Source of the DNA: Gentiana macrophylla
Lineage: Eukaryota > Streptophyta > Magnoliopsida > Gentianales > Gentianaceae
DNA length: 64,000 nucleotides
Direction of reading: 5' to 3'
Assembly (NCBI GenBank): GCA_026214975.1
Contig: CM047810.1
Span: 124,001-188,000, forward strand
This document shows, piece by piece, positions 45,111 to 57,485 of this stretch. Under the pieces are notes generated by a model. That model did not search any database. It worked only from the letters and a program-made list of their open reading frames with translations, and was not told the DNA's origin. Made by a program: the position numbers and the translations under genes. Numbering within the stretch: the first letter of the stretch is position 1; every line of letters begins with the position of its first letter.

Positions 45111-47460
45111 AAGGCATATATTCTCATATTCTTCTAACCGTTTTTGTTTGATAGGATATCTTTAAGAAACTTTCCATAGGTAGGCATGTTGATTAGGGCT
45201 TCGATAATAGGGATATTGACATGAATATGACGAAAAGTATCAAGGAAACGAGCATACTTCTTATCGCTTTTTATCTTTTAATTTGATCCTTAGGTGGGTA
45301 AGGTAAAGATTCCAAATCTATAACCTTTGGTTCGAAGTTATACCCTCTTTTCCTTTTCCTTAAATCTTTGAGCATTACTTGTCCGCCATGTTTCATTCTC
45401 ATATGATCTTCTCTTTGAAACATCTTCTCAGATCGATTTTCCCTTTTCGGTTATTGACAAATCTTCCTTCTTCTCTTCAAGATTGTTTTTCTAACATGTT
45501 CCTTAAATAAGGTTCTCATGTCTTTATCTGTTGGATCTATTAGAATCCTAGGGATTTTGACCCATTCTTCATTCTTATTTTCAGGTTCAACTTTACTATT
45601 TTGTTTCAAGAAATCTTCAATAATTTCTTCTTCTTCATCAGTAAATTCAAGTTCGTCCTTTTCCTTTATAAATTTACCATCTAAATCATTTTCTACTTCA
45701 TTATCTCCACAGTTTTCTGTTCCAAAGATCTCCACAAAGTTTTCTACTTCTCGTAATACTTGACATTTACCTCTCTCGGGTTTCTATCGGTATTACTTGG
45801 TAATCCTCCAGAGGTCTAGTGTTTTACGTTCTCCTTCTCTACTCAAATGATCTTCCATATTCCTTATTGATGCTTCTATAGTTCTCATTCTCGTATCATG
45901 TCCACTCATGGATGTTTTCAACGTACTCATATCCTTAGATGTTCCTATAGAAGTTATCATAGTTTCTACATTTTTAGCTTGAGTAGAAACTACACCCATC
46001 ATATTTTCCATTAATTTCTCCCATTTATCAACTCCTTCAAAGTTGAGTTGAACTTTGAGTGACCGGTATACTTTGAGTAGTATGTTGCGGATCTGATCTA
46101 GGTAATGATTGTAGGTTACGATTCGCGGTATCTCCTTGATAAACTTGATTACTATATGAATTCTTATATTGAGCTGGATACGGTGGTTGTCCTTGCTTAC
46201 TAGGGTTTTCGGACCAACGATAAGTAGGGTGATCTCTTCTAATAGCACTAAACGAGTTTGAATCGCGTTGTTCAAATTCTTATCTTTGTTGTAAAAACTC
46301 ACCTCCTCCCTTGAATATCCTGTTGGTTCTTCAACTCCTAATGGCACATTATCCCGATTTGAGTATTCAAAGTGGGTATACTATTTTACGAACTTAGATT
46401 TTTGTTTGATTGTAGGCCATCAAATTTCCTACTTAAATTCTCCAAGTGTGCTAGAACTTCCGTATTAGATGTATATTCTCCTGCAAATGCTACTTTTCTT
46501 GTGCTAGAACCGGTTTCCCACATTCTCGTTATTTTTGGAAATCTTTTTCATGGCATCGTAAACTAATTGGGCTTCGCTCATCATTAAAGAACCACCACAT
46601 GCATGATCGACATCCTGACGTGAGTCTTTCCTTAGTTTCTGACGAGAAAAGTTGGATTTGCATATCTAAGGAATAACCATGATCGGGACAAGCTCTTAAT
46701 AGTTTCTTAAATCTCTTCCAAGCATTCCCAAGCGCTTCTTCGAGATCCTTGTCTAAAGTTAGCAACTTCGACCTTTAACTCCAAATTTCTACCAGAGTAA
46801 AATATTGCTTAAGAGAACTCGGTTTGAATCTCCTCCCAACTTGTCAACGAATGATGTGGGAGTGACATAAACCAATCTCGTGCTCTTCCTTTTAAAGAAA
46901 AAGGAAACATAGACATCCTTGTTAGTTCACGATGAGCACCTTGACTTTTGTCTCAGTATTACACAATTCTTCTAAAAGATAGAGATGATGATGTGGATCC
47001 TCGTCATCTTCTCCTAGAAATTGGGCTCTTGTGTCAATTAAACCAAAAAGATGAGATTTTATTTCGAAATTATTCGCTCCTTCATTAGGCAAAAGAATTG
47101 GATTATTAGTCTGATTTCTTCTCACGGTCTAATCACAGATAGGTCTCGGGTTTGGTAGGTTAGGATTATTATGATTATTCTGGTTCCGATTTTGATTATT
47201 TCTATTATTAGGATTTTGATTATTTGGTATTGGTAGATTCTGATTAAGGTTTTGTCCATGTCCTTGGGCATGTACAATACCTTGTTCAGTGTTTCATCAC
47301 CGGTTTGACCATTTTGTTTCTCGATTTGATGATGATTCGTCAGATTTCACGACTAGTATGACCACGTTTACTCTCTACTCTTAATCGTCTTTCGTAAATA
47401 TTTATGTTAGGCTTATAGGTGAGTGGGGCCTTACCGCTTCGGTCATCAACTATCGAAAAC
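45111..47460 (-). pseudogene. Athila gag
   Basis: The N-terminal part (46922-47125) has ANNFEIKSHLFGLI and GEDDEDPHHHLYLLEELCNT, the start of the capsid-like retrotransposon gag domain. It continues with EALGNAWKRFKKLLRACPDH near 46690-46760. The C-terminal part is open for 184 codons (45793-46347), including WEKLMENMMGVVSTQAKNVE. An acidic segment (45451-45735) precedes protease. It is broken by frameshifts. Confidence 0.8.
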
Positions 47461-47622
47461 AAAAATAACTTGATAAAAGCAGTATAAAGATTGGTAACTT
47501 ACCTACAAGGTAAGTACCAACGAAAAATAAAAGAAATGTGATAAGAAGAATGTTGACTTATCCTCGAGAATTTTGAGCTAATACAAGTAGAAACCATTCG
47601 AACACAATGAATTAGCGTCGTG
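47461..47622 (-). other. 5' leader of the Athila-like element
   Basis: Non-coding sequence between gag and the primer site. Confidence 0.5.
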
Positions 47623-47640
47623 TCCCCGGCAACGGCGCCA
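47623..47640 (-). promoter_or_regulatory. Primer binding site, tRNA-Asp, perfect
   Basis: TGGCGCCGTTGCCGGGGA on the minus strand, an exact complement of the plant tRNA-Asp 3' end, six bases inside the LTR. Confidence 0.97.
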
Positions 47641-47646
47641 GAAAGC

Positions 47647-49718
47647 TGACGTGGCCTTTCCTAGTGCTATTCCAGTCCTTAACCGACAGTGTATCGGGTC
47701 AAACTGTAGTGCTAGTGTGGTGAGTCAGGTGTCGAATCCTCAGGAAACGTATGGTAATTCAGAGTGTGGCTAAACACCAAGAAAGCTATTATTAACTCAA
47801 TCTAAGTCGCATAATTTTTCTTTTTTTCCTTTCTAGTAACTGTAAAACAATAAATAAATGCATAAAACTAAAACAGATATATATATAGATACATAAATAT
47901 ATATATAAATATATAGAAATACATATATATATATAGATATAAATATATATAGGTACCAATACAATATATAAGATATAAATACTAGTAATATATTAGAAAC
48001 TAGCCAAGAATATGTCATGAATCAAGATTCTTTTAGTAGAAATAGATGTGCTTGATCTTTCCTTATTTTAAGGTGAATCAATTATATATGAACCGGTGTA
48101 CTCTAAACTAGACAACTCCTCCTCACACGAGCGTATGAAATTGTCATATGTCAAATTGTCAATAGTTCAATCTCCACAAGCGCCCCATGCTAATCTCGGT
48201 TAATCGAACAGTACCGAGTACAAATCTACCCCGGATAAAAGAGGTTATTCCGTTTGTCAGACGGCGATGTTATTCAAAAGGCTCCGGTTGTCGAGCGGAT
48301 CGATTTAACTTTCGGTGTTAGTTTCAATTAAACCGTTGATTTTAACATTATTACGATCTTGAGCACAAATTTAATAAGATTAATCTTTCCCAAGACAAAT
48401 CGCTTCGGTAGGAAATAGGATTCCGTTGTCACGTTTTCACTCGGTCATTTTTACCTCCGGTTTTTCTATCCTCGTATCTCATATCCTAACTTCTCTCGGT
48501 CGGGGTTCATCGTTAGGTTATATGTTGCGATTCATCTTGGTTAATTACGTCAATCCGAATATTATCAATACGTTAAAAGATAGAAAAAGATTCATTATAA
48601 TCGATTTTAATTCAATTTTAACATAGTCATCATCTATTTCCTAAAAAGATAAACTAATTCAATTTCATATCTTGGCTAGATATAGAGTTAGCCTAATATC
48701 ATTATAACTAATATATAGATACTAATAACAACAAACAAACATAAATACATTAAAAAGTTACAGATTACAATTGTAGTGTCGTGAGTTTGTATTCTCCGGA
48801 AATAGCAACTCCTTTAGCAACAACGAACCTTGATAAACCTTCTAAGTACTAAAACGACACTTATACTACATTATTATTTCGACAGAGTGTCGTTAACGGT
48901 ATTTCTGTAACTACAAACTAGATTAAGATAATATATATATATATATATATAAGTGATATACATATATTGGTACAACTCCATCAAACTGCAAATGAGGAGT
49001 ATTTATAGAGTGTATCACAAGGCGGGCGGGGGCGCGTGGGGCGGTGCTCAAGTGTGAGCAGGAAAAATTTTCGAGGTGGTCTTGGTATATAAACTGCAAA
49101 GCTAAAAAAATCCGGGGAAAAAAATAAAAATGTTGGTAGTGGGATTGAACTTACAACCTAGAATTATAGAAACTTTTAAGGGTTTGTTCTTAAACCACTA
49201 GGATATAAGGTCTTTTGTTCAAGAAAAGACAAATAACATACTAATATTAACACTACTACTACAATAATAAAAATTTGGGAGGCTTGGGACCATATGTGGG
49301 GCTTGTGACCATTTGGGGCTTGAGACCACCCGGGCATAGGTGGGTCCGCCTGCTGCTACTGATGGAGATTCTCTCCCGGCGGTCCCCATGTGCTAGTGGC
49401 AGAGAGATTCCGGCTCGGGCCGGGTTTTTCGGTTCGGGCCGGATCTTGAAAAATATCTTTCTTCTGCTTTCTTCTTGTTTTGGTTTTAATTCTTCGATTT
49501 TCCATCACACGCACTCCTCAAAGCAGTCAAAAACACGAGCCACGGTAATTTTGATCATAAAAACTATAAGTTTTACTAAAATTATAACGATAATATCTAT
49601 TTATAATGATTTTGATTTTTATGTGTTTTTAGATATATTTTATAGAATTTATACTTATATTATCGTGAAATACGATATAAAAAGTCATATAATATGGTTA
49701 TATTTTTATCATACATCA
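47647..49718 (-). repeat. 5' LTR of the Athila-like element
   Basis: TGACGTGGCC...CATACATCA, 2072 bp. TATA-like TCTATAAATA at 49000-49009 on the minus strand. It is about 250 bp longer than the 3' LTR because of a segment at roughly 49040-49350 that carries a tRNA-like stretch and short GGGGCTTG-type repeats. Confidence 0.95.
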
Positions 49719-49723
49719 AAATT
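49719..49723. repeat. Target site duplication AAATT, right
   Basis: AAATT after the LTR end TACATCA; the partner is 33970-33974. Confidence 0.9.
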
Positions 49724-50930
49724 CCTCTCCTTTAGGACTAACCAATAGGAGACCGGACCCAGATCATTCTTTACCGGACGCTCCGTCTACGTAGAGCTTC
49801 CATTGTTCATTCCTGTTGCTCGGCTGTTCTTGGTTGATGGTGATGGTTGTTCCCCCTGATAGGAAATCGGCCAAAGCTTGGGCCTTTATTGCAGTTCGTG
49901 GGCAAAACTCCAAGTCGTATTCGGCTAGATCCACAACCCACTTTGCCAATCTTCCTGGTGTTTCCGGCCAAGCTAACACTTGTTTCAAGGGCTGATCAGT
50001 TACTACCTTGACGGTGTGAGTTTGGTAAAATGTTCGCAATTTCCTAGAAGCATGCACCAACGCCAACGCCAATTTCTCAGTGTTGGTATATCAAACTTCC
50101 AGGCCATTCAAGGCCTTGCTCACATAAAAGATCGGACATTGCATTCGATCTTGCTCTTTTACAAATACAACGCTTATAGCTTCATCATAAACTGATAGAT
50201 ATAACGACAACACATCTCCTTCTTTTAGGGACGTCAAGGTCGGCAAGTCCGCTATGTAAGACTTCAATTCTTTGAAGGCCCGCTGACTCTCCTCGTTCCA
50301 CTAGAACGGGGTTGTTTTCTTCAAGATTCTAAAGAAATGAAGTGCGCGCTGGGCCGATCTGGACAGGAACCTATTTAGGGTGGCCATTCGCCCGGTCAGC
50401 CTCTGAACTTCCTTATTACTTTTCGGTAGAGGCATGGTTCGTAACGCGTCTAGCTTATCTAGGTTTTCTTTGATTCCCTCTTTTGAAATCATGTACCTCA
50501 AAAACTTGCCCGATCTTACCCCGAATGTGCACTTCTTGGGATTGAGCTTCATCTGAGTCCGTCGAAGCACCCCGCAAACTTCGTGACATCTTTCAAGTAT
50601 TGATCAGGGTCATGCTCTTAATCATCAAGTCATCAACATATACCTCTATGCGCCTGCCAATTTAGCCACTGAAGATCTTATTCACTGCCCTCTGGTAGGT
50701 TGCTCCCGCGTTCTTTAGGTCAAAGGGCATGGTTATGTAACAATAAGTTCTGAACTCGGTTATGAACGAGGTTTTTTCCGCGTCTTTAGGGTCCATAGCG
50801 ATCTGATGATAACCCATGTAGGCATCCAAGAATGTAAACACCTCGAACCAGACGGTGGAATCTATGAGGCAGTCTATCTTGGGTAGAGCGTAACAATCTT
50901 TGGGGCAAGCCTTGTTGAGGTCGGTGAAGT
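49719..50930 (-). pseudogene. Tat pol, N-terminal part: RT, RNase H, start of additional RNase H
   Basis: From 50930 downwards: RT palm NFTDLNKACPKDCYALPKID, then AYMGYHQIAMDPKDAEKTSF and MPFDLKNAGATYQRAVNKIF (50662-50930), and EVYVDDLMIKS (about 50625-50650) with the catalytic YVDD. The thumb has KLNPKKCTFGV and GKFLRYMISKEGI (50301-50570). RT-linked RNase H has LALVHASRKLRTFYQTHTVK, then VVTDQPLKQVLAWPE and FCPRTAIKAQALADFL. The additional RNase H starts WKLYVDGASG and ends at KGEEF, where the Athila insertion splits it. RT is cut at 50930 by another insertion. There are frameshifts in the connection. Confidence 0.92.
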
Positions 50931-52665
50931 TGATTGAGGTCAAGTTAAATTACTAACTCGATGCCTAAATAACCACTAGCAAGTGAACTAGGTTCAATCG
51001 CAGTATAGCTAGATAGAGTCGAGGTCGATCCCACAGAGAATCAATTTGTGGATCCTAACTTAAATAGTCAACCTATTTATTTTGTCTCGACAAATATGGT
51101 CTATGACCAACATAAAGTATGAGAAAAGAAAGACACACTCAAACATATTAACAACATGTAAACACATAACGTAATCAACTGCCCAATTATAACCATAATC
51201 ATTTGGATCTAGACAATTTATATGACAACAAAACTCATCAACTATTAATCCGTTCATATCTATTTATATTGGCTACGGGAGTCATCCTCTAAGCTTGATG
51301 TAGCACCGATAGGTCACTATATCATCGTGTTATTGTTACGTGACTTCGCCTCTTGGTGCCTCCATCTCATATAACTCACACGCTACTACTCTAAGGATGC
51401 CGGTATTGACCGTACACCTCGTCCGGGCAACATTCCTTTGGTTAAGCGTATTTCCTAGACGATCACTCAAACCTCGCCCAACTAACACTTACCAAGTTAT
51501 AGTCTCATGCTAGTTTACGATCTACGTGTAACAAGGTGCGCGCAATTCCCTAATATAAACCTACCTAGATAACGCCGAACGTCCGAAGATCAATTCCTAA
51601 GCCTACCAAGAGTCTTATATTGGTATTTCCTTTTCACACGTTTTAATTAAATTAAGCGAGTGACGAGCCATAGCCATACCTACCGAGATGATAAATTCAA
51701 TTAAGCTAACCTAATCATAAAGACGTGGATCGATTAACGGATGAAAACAGGTTTGCTAACTCTCGGTCGACCGACTAGGCACTCTCGGTTGATCGAGTGA
51801 CACCTCTCGGTCACCCGAGAGTCTAACTCTCCGCATTTACATCCCGAACATATTTCTCAGCGTTTCATATACAAATCGGATTATATAGCTTAATCATCAG
51901 GACATCATATAAACTAATCTAAATACACATAAATTAAACACAGATTCATCCGTAGATATTAGGTAGAGGGCGTAGGATATGGGATCCTTATAGACAAGGT
52001 ATCACCATCGCCCTAACGTCATATCCTAGATCTACATCATCTAGATATGAATAACTACTCAAACAATCAAAGCATAATTGGGAAATTGATTACTAAAAGA
52101 AAGCGAGAAAATAAACTAGGGCTTACATGTTTGCAACCCTAGCAACCTCCACAAGCCTTATTTTGCTTATATGTTTTTATGAATGAATAGTGGTGAATGC
52201 ATAATAAAAATACAAAGGGCTTGTGTTTATATAGAGCCTCACCGTCATAGAAAACCGACTTAAAATGCCGACACTCAACCCTAACCGACTCAAATAATGT
52301 GCCGAACTTCTTCGGATCTGTAGGCCCACTCGGTCGATCGAATGCACAAAGCTCGGTCGACCGAGCCTTACACGCCTCTGGGCTTTCTTCCTCTTTATCT
52401 TGGGCCTTCTTAATTGCCTGTGATCCATCAAAGCTTCCTCAAGTTCATCCTTGTGCTCCCAAATGAGTTACTACAAATATCACATGAAATACGATCTGTA
52501 ATATCAAATAATATAATAAAACCTCATAATACATAATAATGAATCGTAAATCTCGGCATATGCAAATTAGGCGACATACGACTTATTATTACTCTATTAT
52601 AGCTCCTTTAAACTAGAATCGAGGATAAAGGTCATAGAATAACGGGCACAAAATGACCGTTATCA
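50931..52665 (-). repeat. 3' LTR of the short Athila-like element
   Basis: TGATTGAGGTCAAG...GACCGTTATCA, 1735 bp. TATA-like CTATATAAAC at 52225-52234 on the minus strand. It aligns closely with 57486-58684, differing mainly by very short indels. Confidence 0.93.
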
Positions 52666-52690
52666 ACTACCCCCACTTAGCCTTTGATCG
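52666..52690 (-). promoter_or_regulatory. Polypurine tract of the short Athila-like element
   Basis: AGGCTAAGTGGGGGTAGT on the minus strand before the LTR start TGATAACGG; nearly the same as at 35795. Confidence 0.85.
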
Positions 52691-54040
52691 TCCCGATCAA
52701 AATATCAACAAGTTATTTCCCATGAACTACTTTCCAGTGGTCACCAGATAATCGACACAAGAAACTCGAATCAACTCATATCATCTATGCTCATGGATAT
52801 CCATTATCCACTATTCATCATGAATCGATGTGTTGTGTGCATGTGCATTGAGTTTTAAACAATCGAGCAAGATTAGAGCTTATGCAAACTTCGTAGTCTA
52901 AACCTACCAACTTCGCAGATTCCACTTTTTAAGCCTTTTAATTTTTCAAGCACCGGAATAATAAGCAAGAGCGTATCTATGGGGTTTTGGACTTGGAGAC
53001 CGAGTACTACTCAAAGCCTCTTAAAGAGTTGAATATTCTTTTCATATCTTCATATTTTTGAGATACTATCAATCTCAAGAAGGACAACTTTCTAGAGCAT
53101 CCCTCTATCTTAGATCAAATATTAGCATCGAATATTACCACAAGCGCGAGGCTACTTTGGTAATTTACTACAAGCCCAGTGTTTTAACATTGTCAAACAC
53201 AGGTACGTCTCAAGCTTATTACTCAGCTTTTGTGGCTAGAATCTTTAGGAACACATCGACGATAAATTTGACACTAGGTAAGCATAATCAATCATCTATG
53301 CAATGTACACATTATAATTTTACCTTTTATAACAAGCGTAGTACATCTCGATTCAATTATTGAATAAGTGAATAATAAACAACTACTTGCAACGGACAAT
53401 ATGAATATCATTAAGTTTACTAATCAAGAAATCATGAAGTATAAAGTGATCACGTACTCATGAAATATGGTTTACTTCTTATTAGATATAATTATCAGGA
53501 ACTCACAAAAGTAAAATGTGATTCTAAGTTTAAAAGTTTTAATAAATTTTTCATTTTATTAATTATTTGATATATGGAATTACTCATTTGAGCTAAGTGA
53601 CTTGTAACCCCACTTAAACCATGCATTGTCCCCAATGTATAAAAACCGAAATAACACGCTCAGAAAAAGGAACTTAGCTCTGGATAAGCGTGGAAGTTTG
53701 AACAAGTCGTAGGACTTCGGCGCAGTTCAACAGGCACAGGCATTGGCTCCATAGCAGGGCAGAAAAATAATCACTGCAACACATATCTTAAACAAAGCTC
53801 GCAACTCGTTACAGGATTAGTCCAAACTGTAATAATCAGAAAAATGGGACCGTAAAAGGTATAACAATTTCCTTAAACATTTTTAAGTCCATTAATTAAT
53901 GATTACATTTCAATACATTGCAACAAGTCCAAAACATTACATAAGTTCGAATTTAGGAAACAGAGAAACTTGCTCTATATAACACGACATACTAGTAGAA
54001 TTGAATCAAAATAAAAACTCGTTAACTATAGGAAATGCCA
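52691..54040 (-). other. 3' non-coding region of the short Athila-like element
   Basis: AT-rich, with no convincing coding sequence. A 101-codon plus-strand frame at 53058-53363 has no recognisable features and is taken as chance. Confidence 0.5.
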
Positions 54041-55165
54041 ACACTCAAATTAAAATACTTAATCCCATCCTGGATTGAATGGTGCTAGTTGCAAATTGTT
54101 CGGTCGGCCACAAGATCATCCTCGGGTTCCTTCTTGATCGTGGCCGTGAACGCAAAGCGGTGGGGACAGAACTCAAAGATAGGATAGGCATTGGCTCCAC
54201 ATAGAATCGCCGCCTAACACCGGGCACTCAGCTCCCCTCACACGAATGTAGTGATTAGTGAACCAAAAGGTAAGGTATGCCGAGGCTTGAGAGCATCGTC
54301 TGTCATCTCTGCATATCAATGCCCCCCACATTCACAGGCCATCCCATGTACAACCAATAGAGCAGAGTGGCATGAGTATAGTAAACCGTAGATACATGCT
54401 TAGCCGGGAAGATATTGGAACGAATAAGCCGATTAAGGCACTTATCCTCCCATCTCCTAAAGTCTGTTTCGCAAATGTGCGGGCAACCTCCCTACTCGCC
54501 CATTCTATTCCATATAGGCTCCAACTTCCTCCAACCAAGCATCGGACCCATCAAACGTCGCCATATACTGCCGGCCCGTCCTCCGAGATATCCAACCCAT
54601 AATAAGTATTAATCGTATCCGGAGAAACTACAATAGGTCGTCCACTTAATAATAACGACATTGGTGTCGGGGTGTACGCGCAAATAAGCATAAAATTCTC
54701 TCACCCAATTGACGTTGACCCGGCCTGAAGTGCGGCGACATCACGCCATTGATAACTTTCCACCAACTCCAAAAGCTCATCCCCACAATTGTCCAAATCT
54801 AGACCCGAGCTCGATGTACAGGGGCATTTACGAAATGATTAGTAAACGAAGAATATACCTCTTGACTTGCGAATTGTGGCACTCCGTTGATTAATGGAAT
54901 GTTGCCTTCAATACCTTAAATCGGGGCGGCTCTGCGTCTTCTAGGCGGCATCCTCGACAGATAAACAGCGCGGCAAAGAGACGGAAGGCGGCCCGACTCT
55001 CTCGATCGACGAGAGCGATCCTACCGGTTGACCGAGTGTGGATAATTGACAATGACAACAATGCCTGTGTCGTATCCTTCCTGATCGAATCAATTGATCG
55101 GAAAAATTTTCGCTAGGCTTTTCAAGATGAGTGAAAATGGTGAAATGGATAAAGATTTTTGAGAA
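54041..55165 (-). pseudogene. Extra ORF with 'putative plant transposon protein' domain
   Basis: Read downwards on the minus strand from about 55165: LLELVESYQWRDVAALQAGS, then STDTINTYYGLDISEDGP-like text (about 54580-54640), then IFPAKHVSTVYYTHATLLYW, LYMGWPVNVGGIDMQR (about 54310-54420) and HTLPFGSLITTF (about 54240-54280). This order (short helical region, GL-type block, HxSxV...ALLLY, LP...LIT) is that of the domain found next to Athila pol and at 37360-40219. Frameshifts interrupt it. Function unknown. Confidence 0.55.
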
Positions 55166-56230
55166 TATTTCCATTTGATTTCTACCGGGTTTGAGAAAAA
55201 GGAGATGGAGAATTGGGATGAAGGAATTGGGGAAAAGGATGAAGAAAAGAGAGTATGGGTTGGTTAAATAGAGAAAATGGAGTTTGAAAAGTGGAATGTG
55301 ATTGGTGGAGAAAAGTTGTTGGGGATTGATGAGGTGGAAAGGTGGAATTTGAAAATTTGAATTGGGATAATAAAGAAGTTGGGAAGAGAAAAAAAGGTGA
55401 ATGGTTGGGAAGAGGGAAAGGTGAATGGGGATATGTAGAAATAAATGGTGTTGACCATTTTAATTATTTTGACATACCGTAAATTATCTAAAACAAATAA
55501 CCATGCCAAAATTTATTATTTCACTCTTTGCAATTCCTACCGCATAAAAATTTTTCTCTAACCAATAAGTCGCCTCAAGCACAAAAGCAACCTCATTCTT
55601 ATCATGAATAAATCAAACAATCTGGTCTAAGCATTTGTAAAATAACGCATAACCATTTCCTTAATCAACAAAAAAAAAAATTTTTACAAAGATTCAATTA
55701 CTACACTTCACTTCACATAAAAGCGATTGAATAATAAAAAAAAAAATTTATTTTGCACATCCTTAACTCAACAAATAGTTGAACACGGCAAAAAAAAAAA
55801 AAAACTTATCGTTTCATGCTACTTTTATTTAGAAAAGAAAAATAAAAATAGAGATAAAAATAATGAAGGATAGAAATAGTTCTCTGATTTAAGTCGGTAG
55901 CTCGACTTCCCAAAATATCACTCTCTAAGAATTGTTCTTGACTTGCCAGGTCTTCACCCGACTAACCTTCACCTCAAAACGTCTTGCCATTCCTTTGCAC
56001 GAGTGCCTTTCCGTGGGATGTACGTCTGATTTAAAAGACAATCAAAAGTGTCCATCTAGCAGGCACCCGACTTGCGGGATCGCGTTTGATTTCGATGAGC
56101 TTTCTTGATTTGAACTCTACGAGTTCGCCGCTTGACTCTCCTCCTCCCATCCTTAGGTTTCAAAACGAGGCTTCAAGATCATCCTTATTAACTCTGGTGC
56201 AGGTGAGCGGCTCTATCTCGGCTTAGGATT
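55166..56230 (-). other. Spacer between protease and extra ORF
   Basis: The low end resembles untranslated leader sequence; 55500-55860 is very AT-rich with three poly(A) or poly(T) runs. This is where RT and integrase would be in a complete element; I see no trace of them. Confidence 0.6.
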
Positions 56231-57131
56231 GTAAGGACCTCTTTCTCATCTCGATCGCCAACATTGTCATCATCACACTCCTCCGAACTTGGAATCACAT
56301 CCGGTTTAGAACCAACGACTTCTATAATGTTTACACTTACCGGAATAGGAACTCAGGGGTTCTTTATCCCAAAAGTCTCGGAACCCTTAGCATCAAACAA
56401 TGTGATCTCATGCCTAGTCATACGAATAAGAGCTCTAGAGGTATTAATAAAGGACCTACCCAAGATAATTGGGCTATACGGATGCTCCTCATGTCCATTA
56501 CGACCAAATCTATCTTAAACCGAAGTTGTCCGATACCAATGATCATGTTATTCATTTGTCCGGACATGATGGTTCTAGTACTATCCATGAATCTCACTTT
56601 TAGCGGGGTGTTTGTGGGAGTCGAATCATATTCCTATCGCAAAGGCTTTTAGGGAAAATGTTTAAGCTTGATCCAGAGTCAATTAAAGCCAATCCCAAGT
56701 GTGCTTATTCTAGGGTAACATCTACAAGGAATGCCCCAGGGTCATCTAACTTTGGCATTAACCGAGATTCATCTTCAACATATTTTGCCTCCTTAGCACA
56801 GTGTGACTATAGGTCGTTCCATATCTACGCTACTCTCGTAACTGCACTCTATCTCCGACATGTAATCCATATAATCAATATACACGAATCCGAATCCGAA
56901 TCCGAAGAAATCACTTCGGGATTTAAAGCACACATACCTCTTTTACATACGCTTCACTTGCTTCCCCTTGACTTTCTCGGCTTCTGAATTCGTTCTTTCA
57001 TTTTTGCTATTCTCTCCTTCGACTTTTGCGTCATCGGCTTCATTGGTGTTGTCTTGGTTCAGTAAAGCGTTAACATCCTCTTCCTTAACCTTGGAAAATT
57101 GTTTTGATGACATATTGTTTATCACGAACAA
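56231..57131 (-). pseudogene. Protease-containing ORF of the short Athila-like element
   Basis: From 57131 downwards: an acidic N-terminal part (NALLNQDNTNEADDAKVEGE), then LGLALIDSGSSLNIFPKS at about 56650-56700 with the catalytic D-S-G, then RFKIDLVVMDM and IILGRSFINTSRALI (about 56440-56510), the protease C-terminal block. It ends with an acidic region near 56250-56290. The frames are shifted between blocks. A gag capsid is not recognisable upstream. Confidence 0.75.
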
Positions 57132-57461
57132 TCTTACTCGAGTGATTTAGTTCGATTATCTCGCAGCATGAGAAAAACAACAAACGGTCAATAAACTAAC
57201 GGTCAAGACGATTGCTCATATCTGCCGCTGAGGCTTACAACCTACCTTGACGGGAAAAGCAGAAGCGAAGGAAAACAATGCCGTCCGATAATATAGAACA
57301 ATGAAAGGCTCGGTCGATCGAAAGCATTGTTCGGTCGACCAACATACTGAATATATATATATATAAATATATTTTTTTTTATTTATTTTACTCACTTGTA
57401 AAAGAAAAGAAAACAAAAACGAAATAAGCAAGTAGATCATTTAAGCAATTGGACCATTGAT
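57132..57461 (-). other. 5' leader of the short Athila-like element
   Basis: Non-coding, with a TATA microsatellite (57350-57370) and two TCGGTCGA(C/T)CGA-type palindromes like those in its LTR. Confidence 0.5.
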
Positions 57462-57479
57462 TCCTCGGCAACGGCGCCA
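57462..57479 (-). promoter_or_regulatory. Primer binding site, tRNA-Asp
   Basis: TGGCGCCGTTGCCGAGGA on the minus strand, one mismatch to the tRNA-Asp 3' end. Confidence 0.93.
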
Positions 57480-57485
57480 AAAACT

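Larger units (their letters stand above)
33975..49718 (-). mobile_element. Complete Athila-like gypsy element inserted in Tat pol
   Basis: A 15.7-kb minus-strand element with two LTRs, polypurine tract, primer site and 5-bp target duplication AAATT. Order from 5' to 3' on the minus strand: 5' LTR, tRNA-Asp primer site, gag, protease, RT, integrase, one or two extra ORFs, long AT-rich 3' region, 3' LTR. Removing it rejoins the Tat additional RNase H between KGEEF and PYALHFSF. All ORFs are broken. Confidence 0.95.

Noticed and set aside
53058..53363. 101-codon plus-strand open frame
   Set aside because: It lies antisense in the 3' non-coding region of the short Athila-like element and its composition does not suggest a protein.
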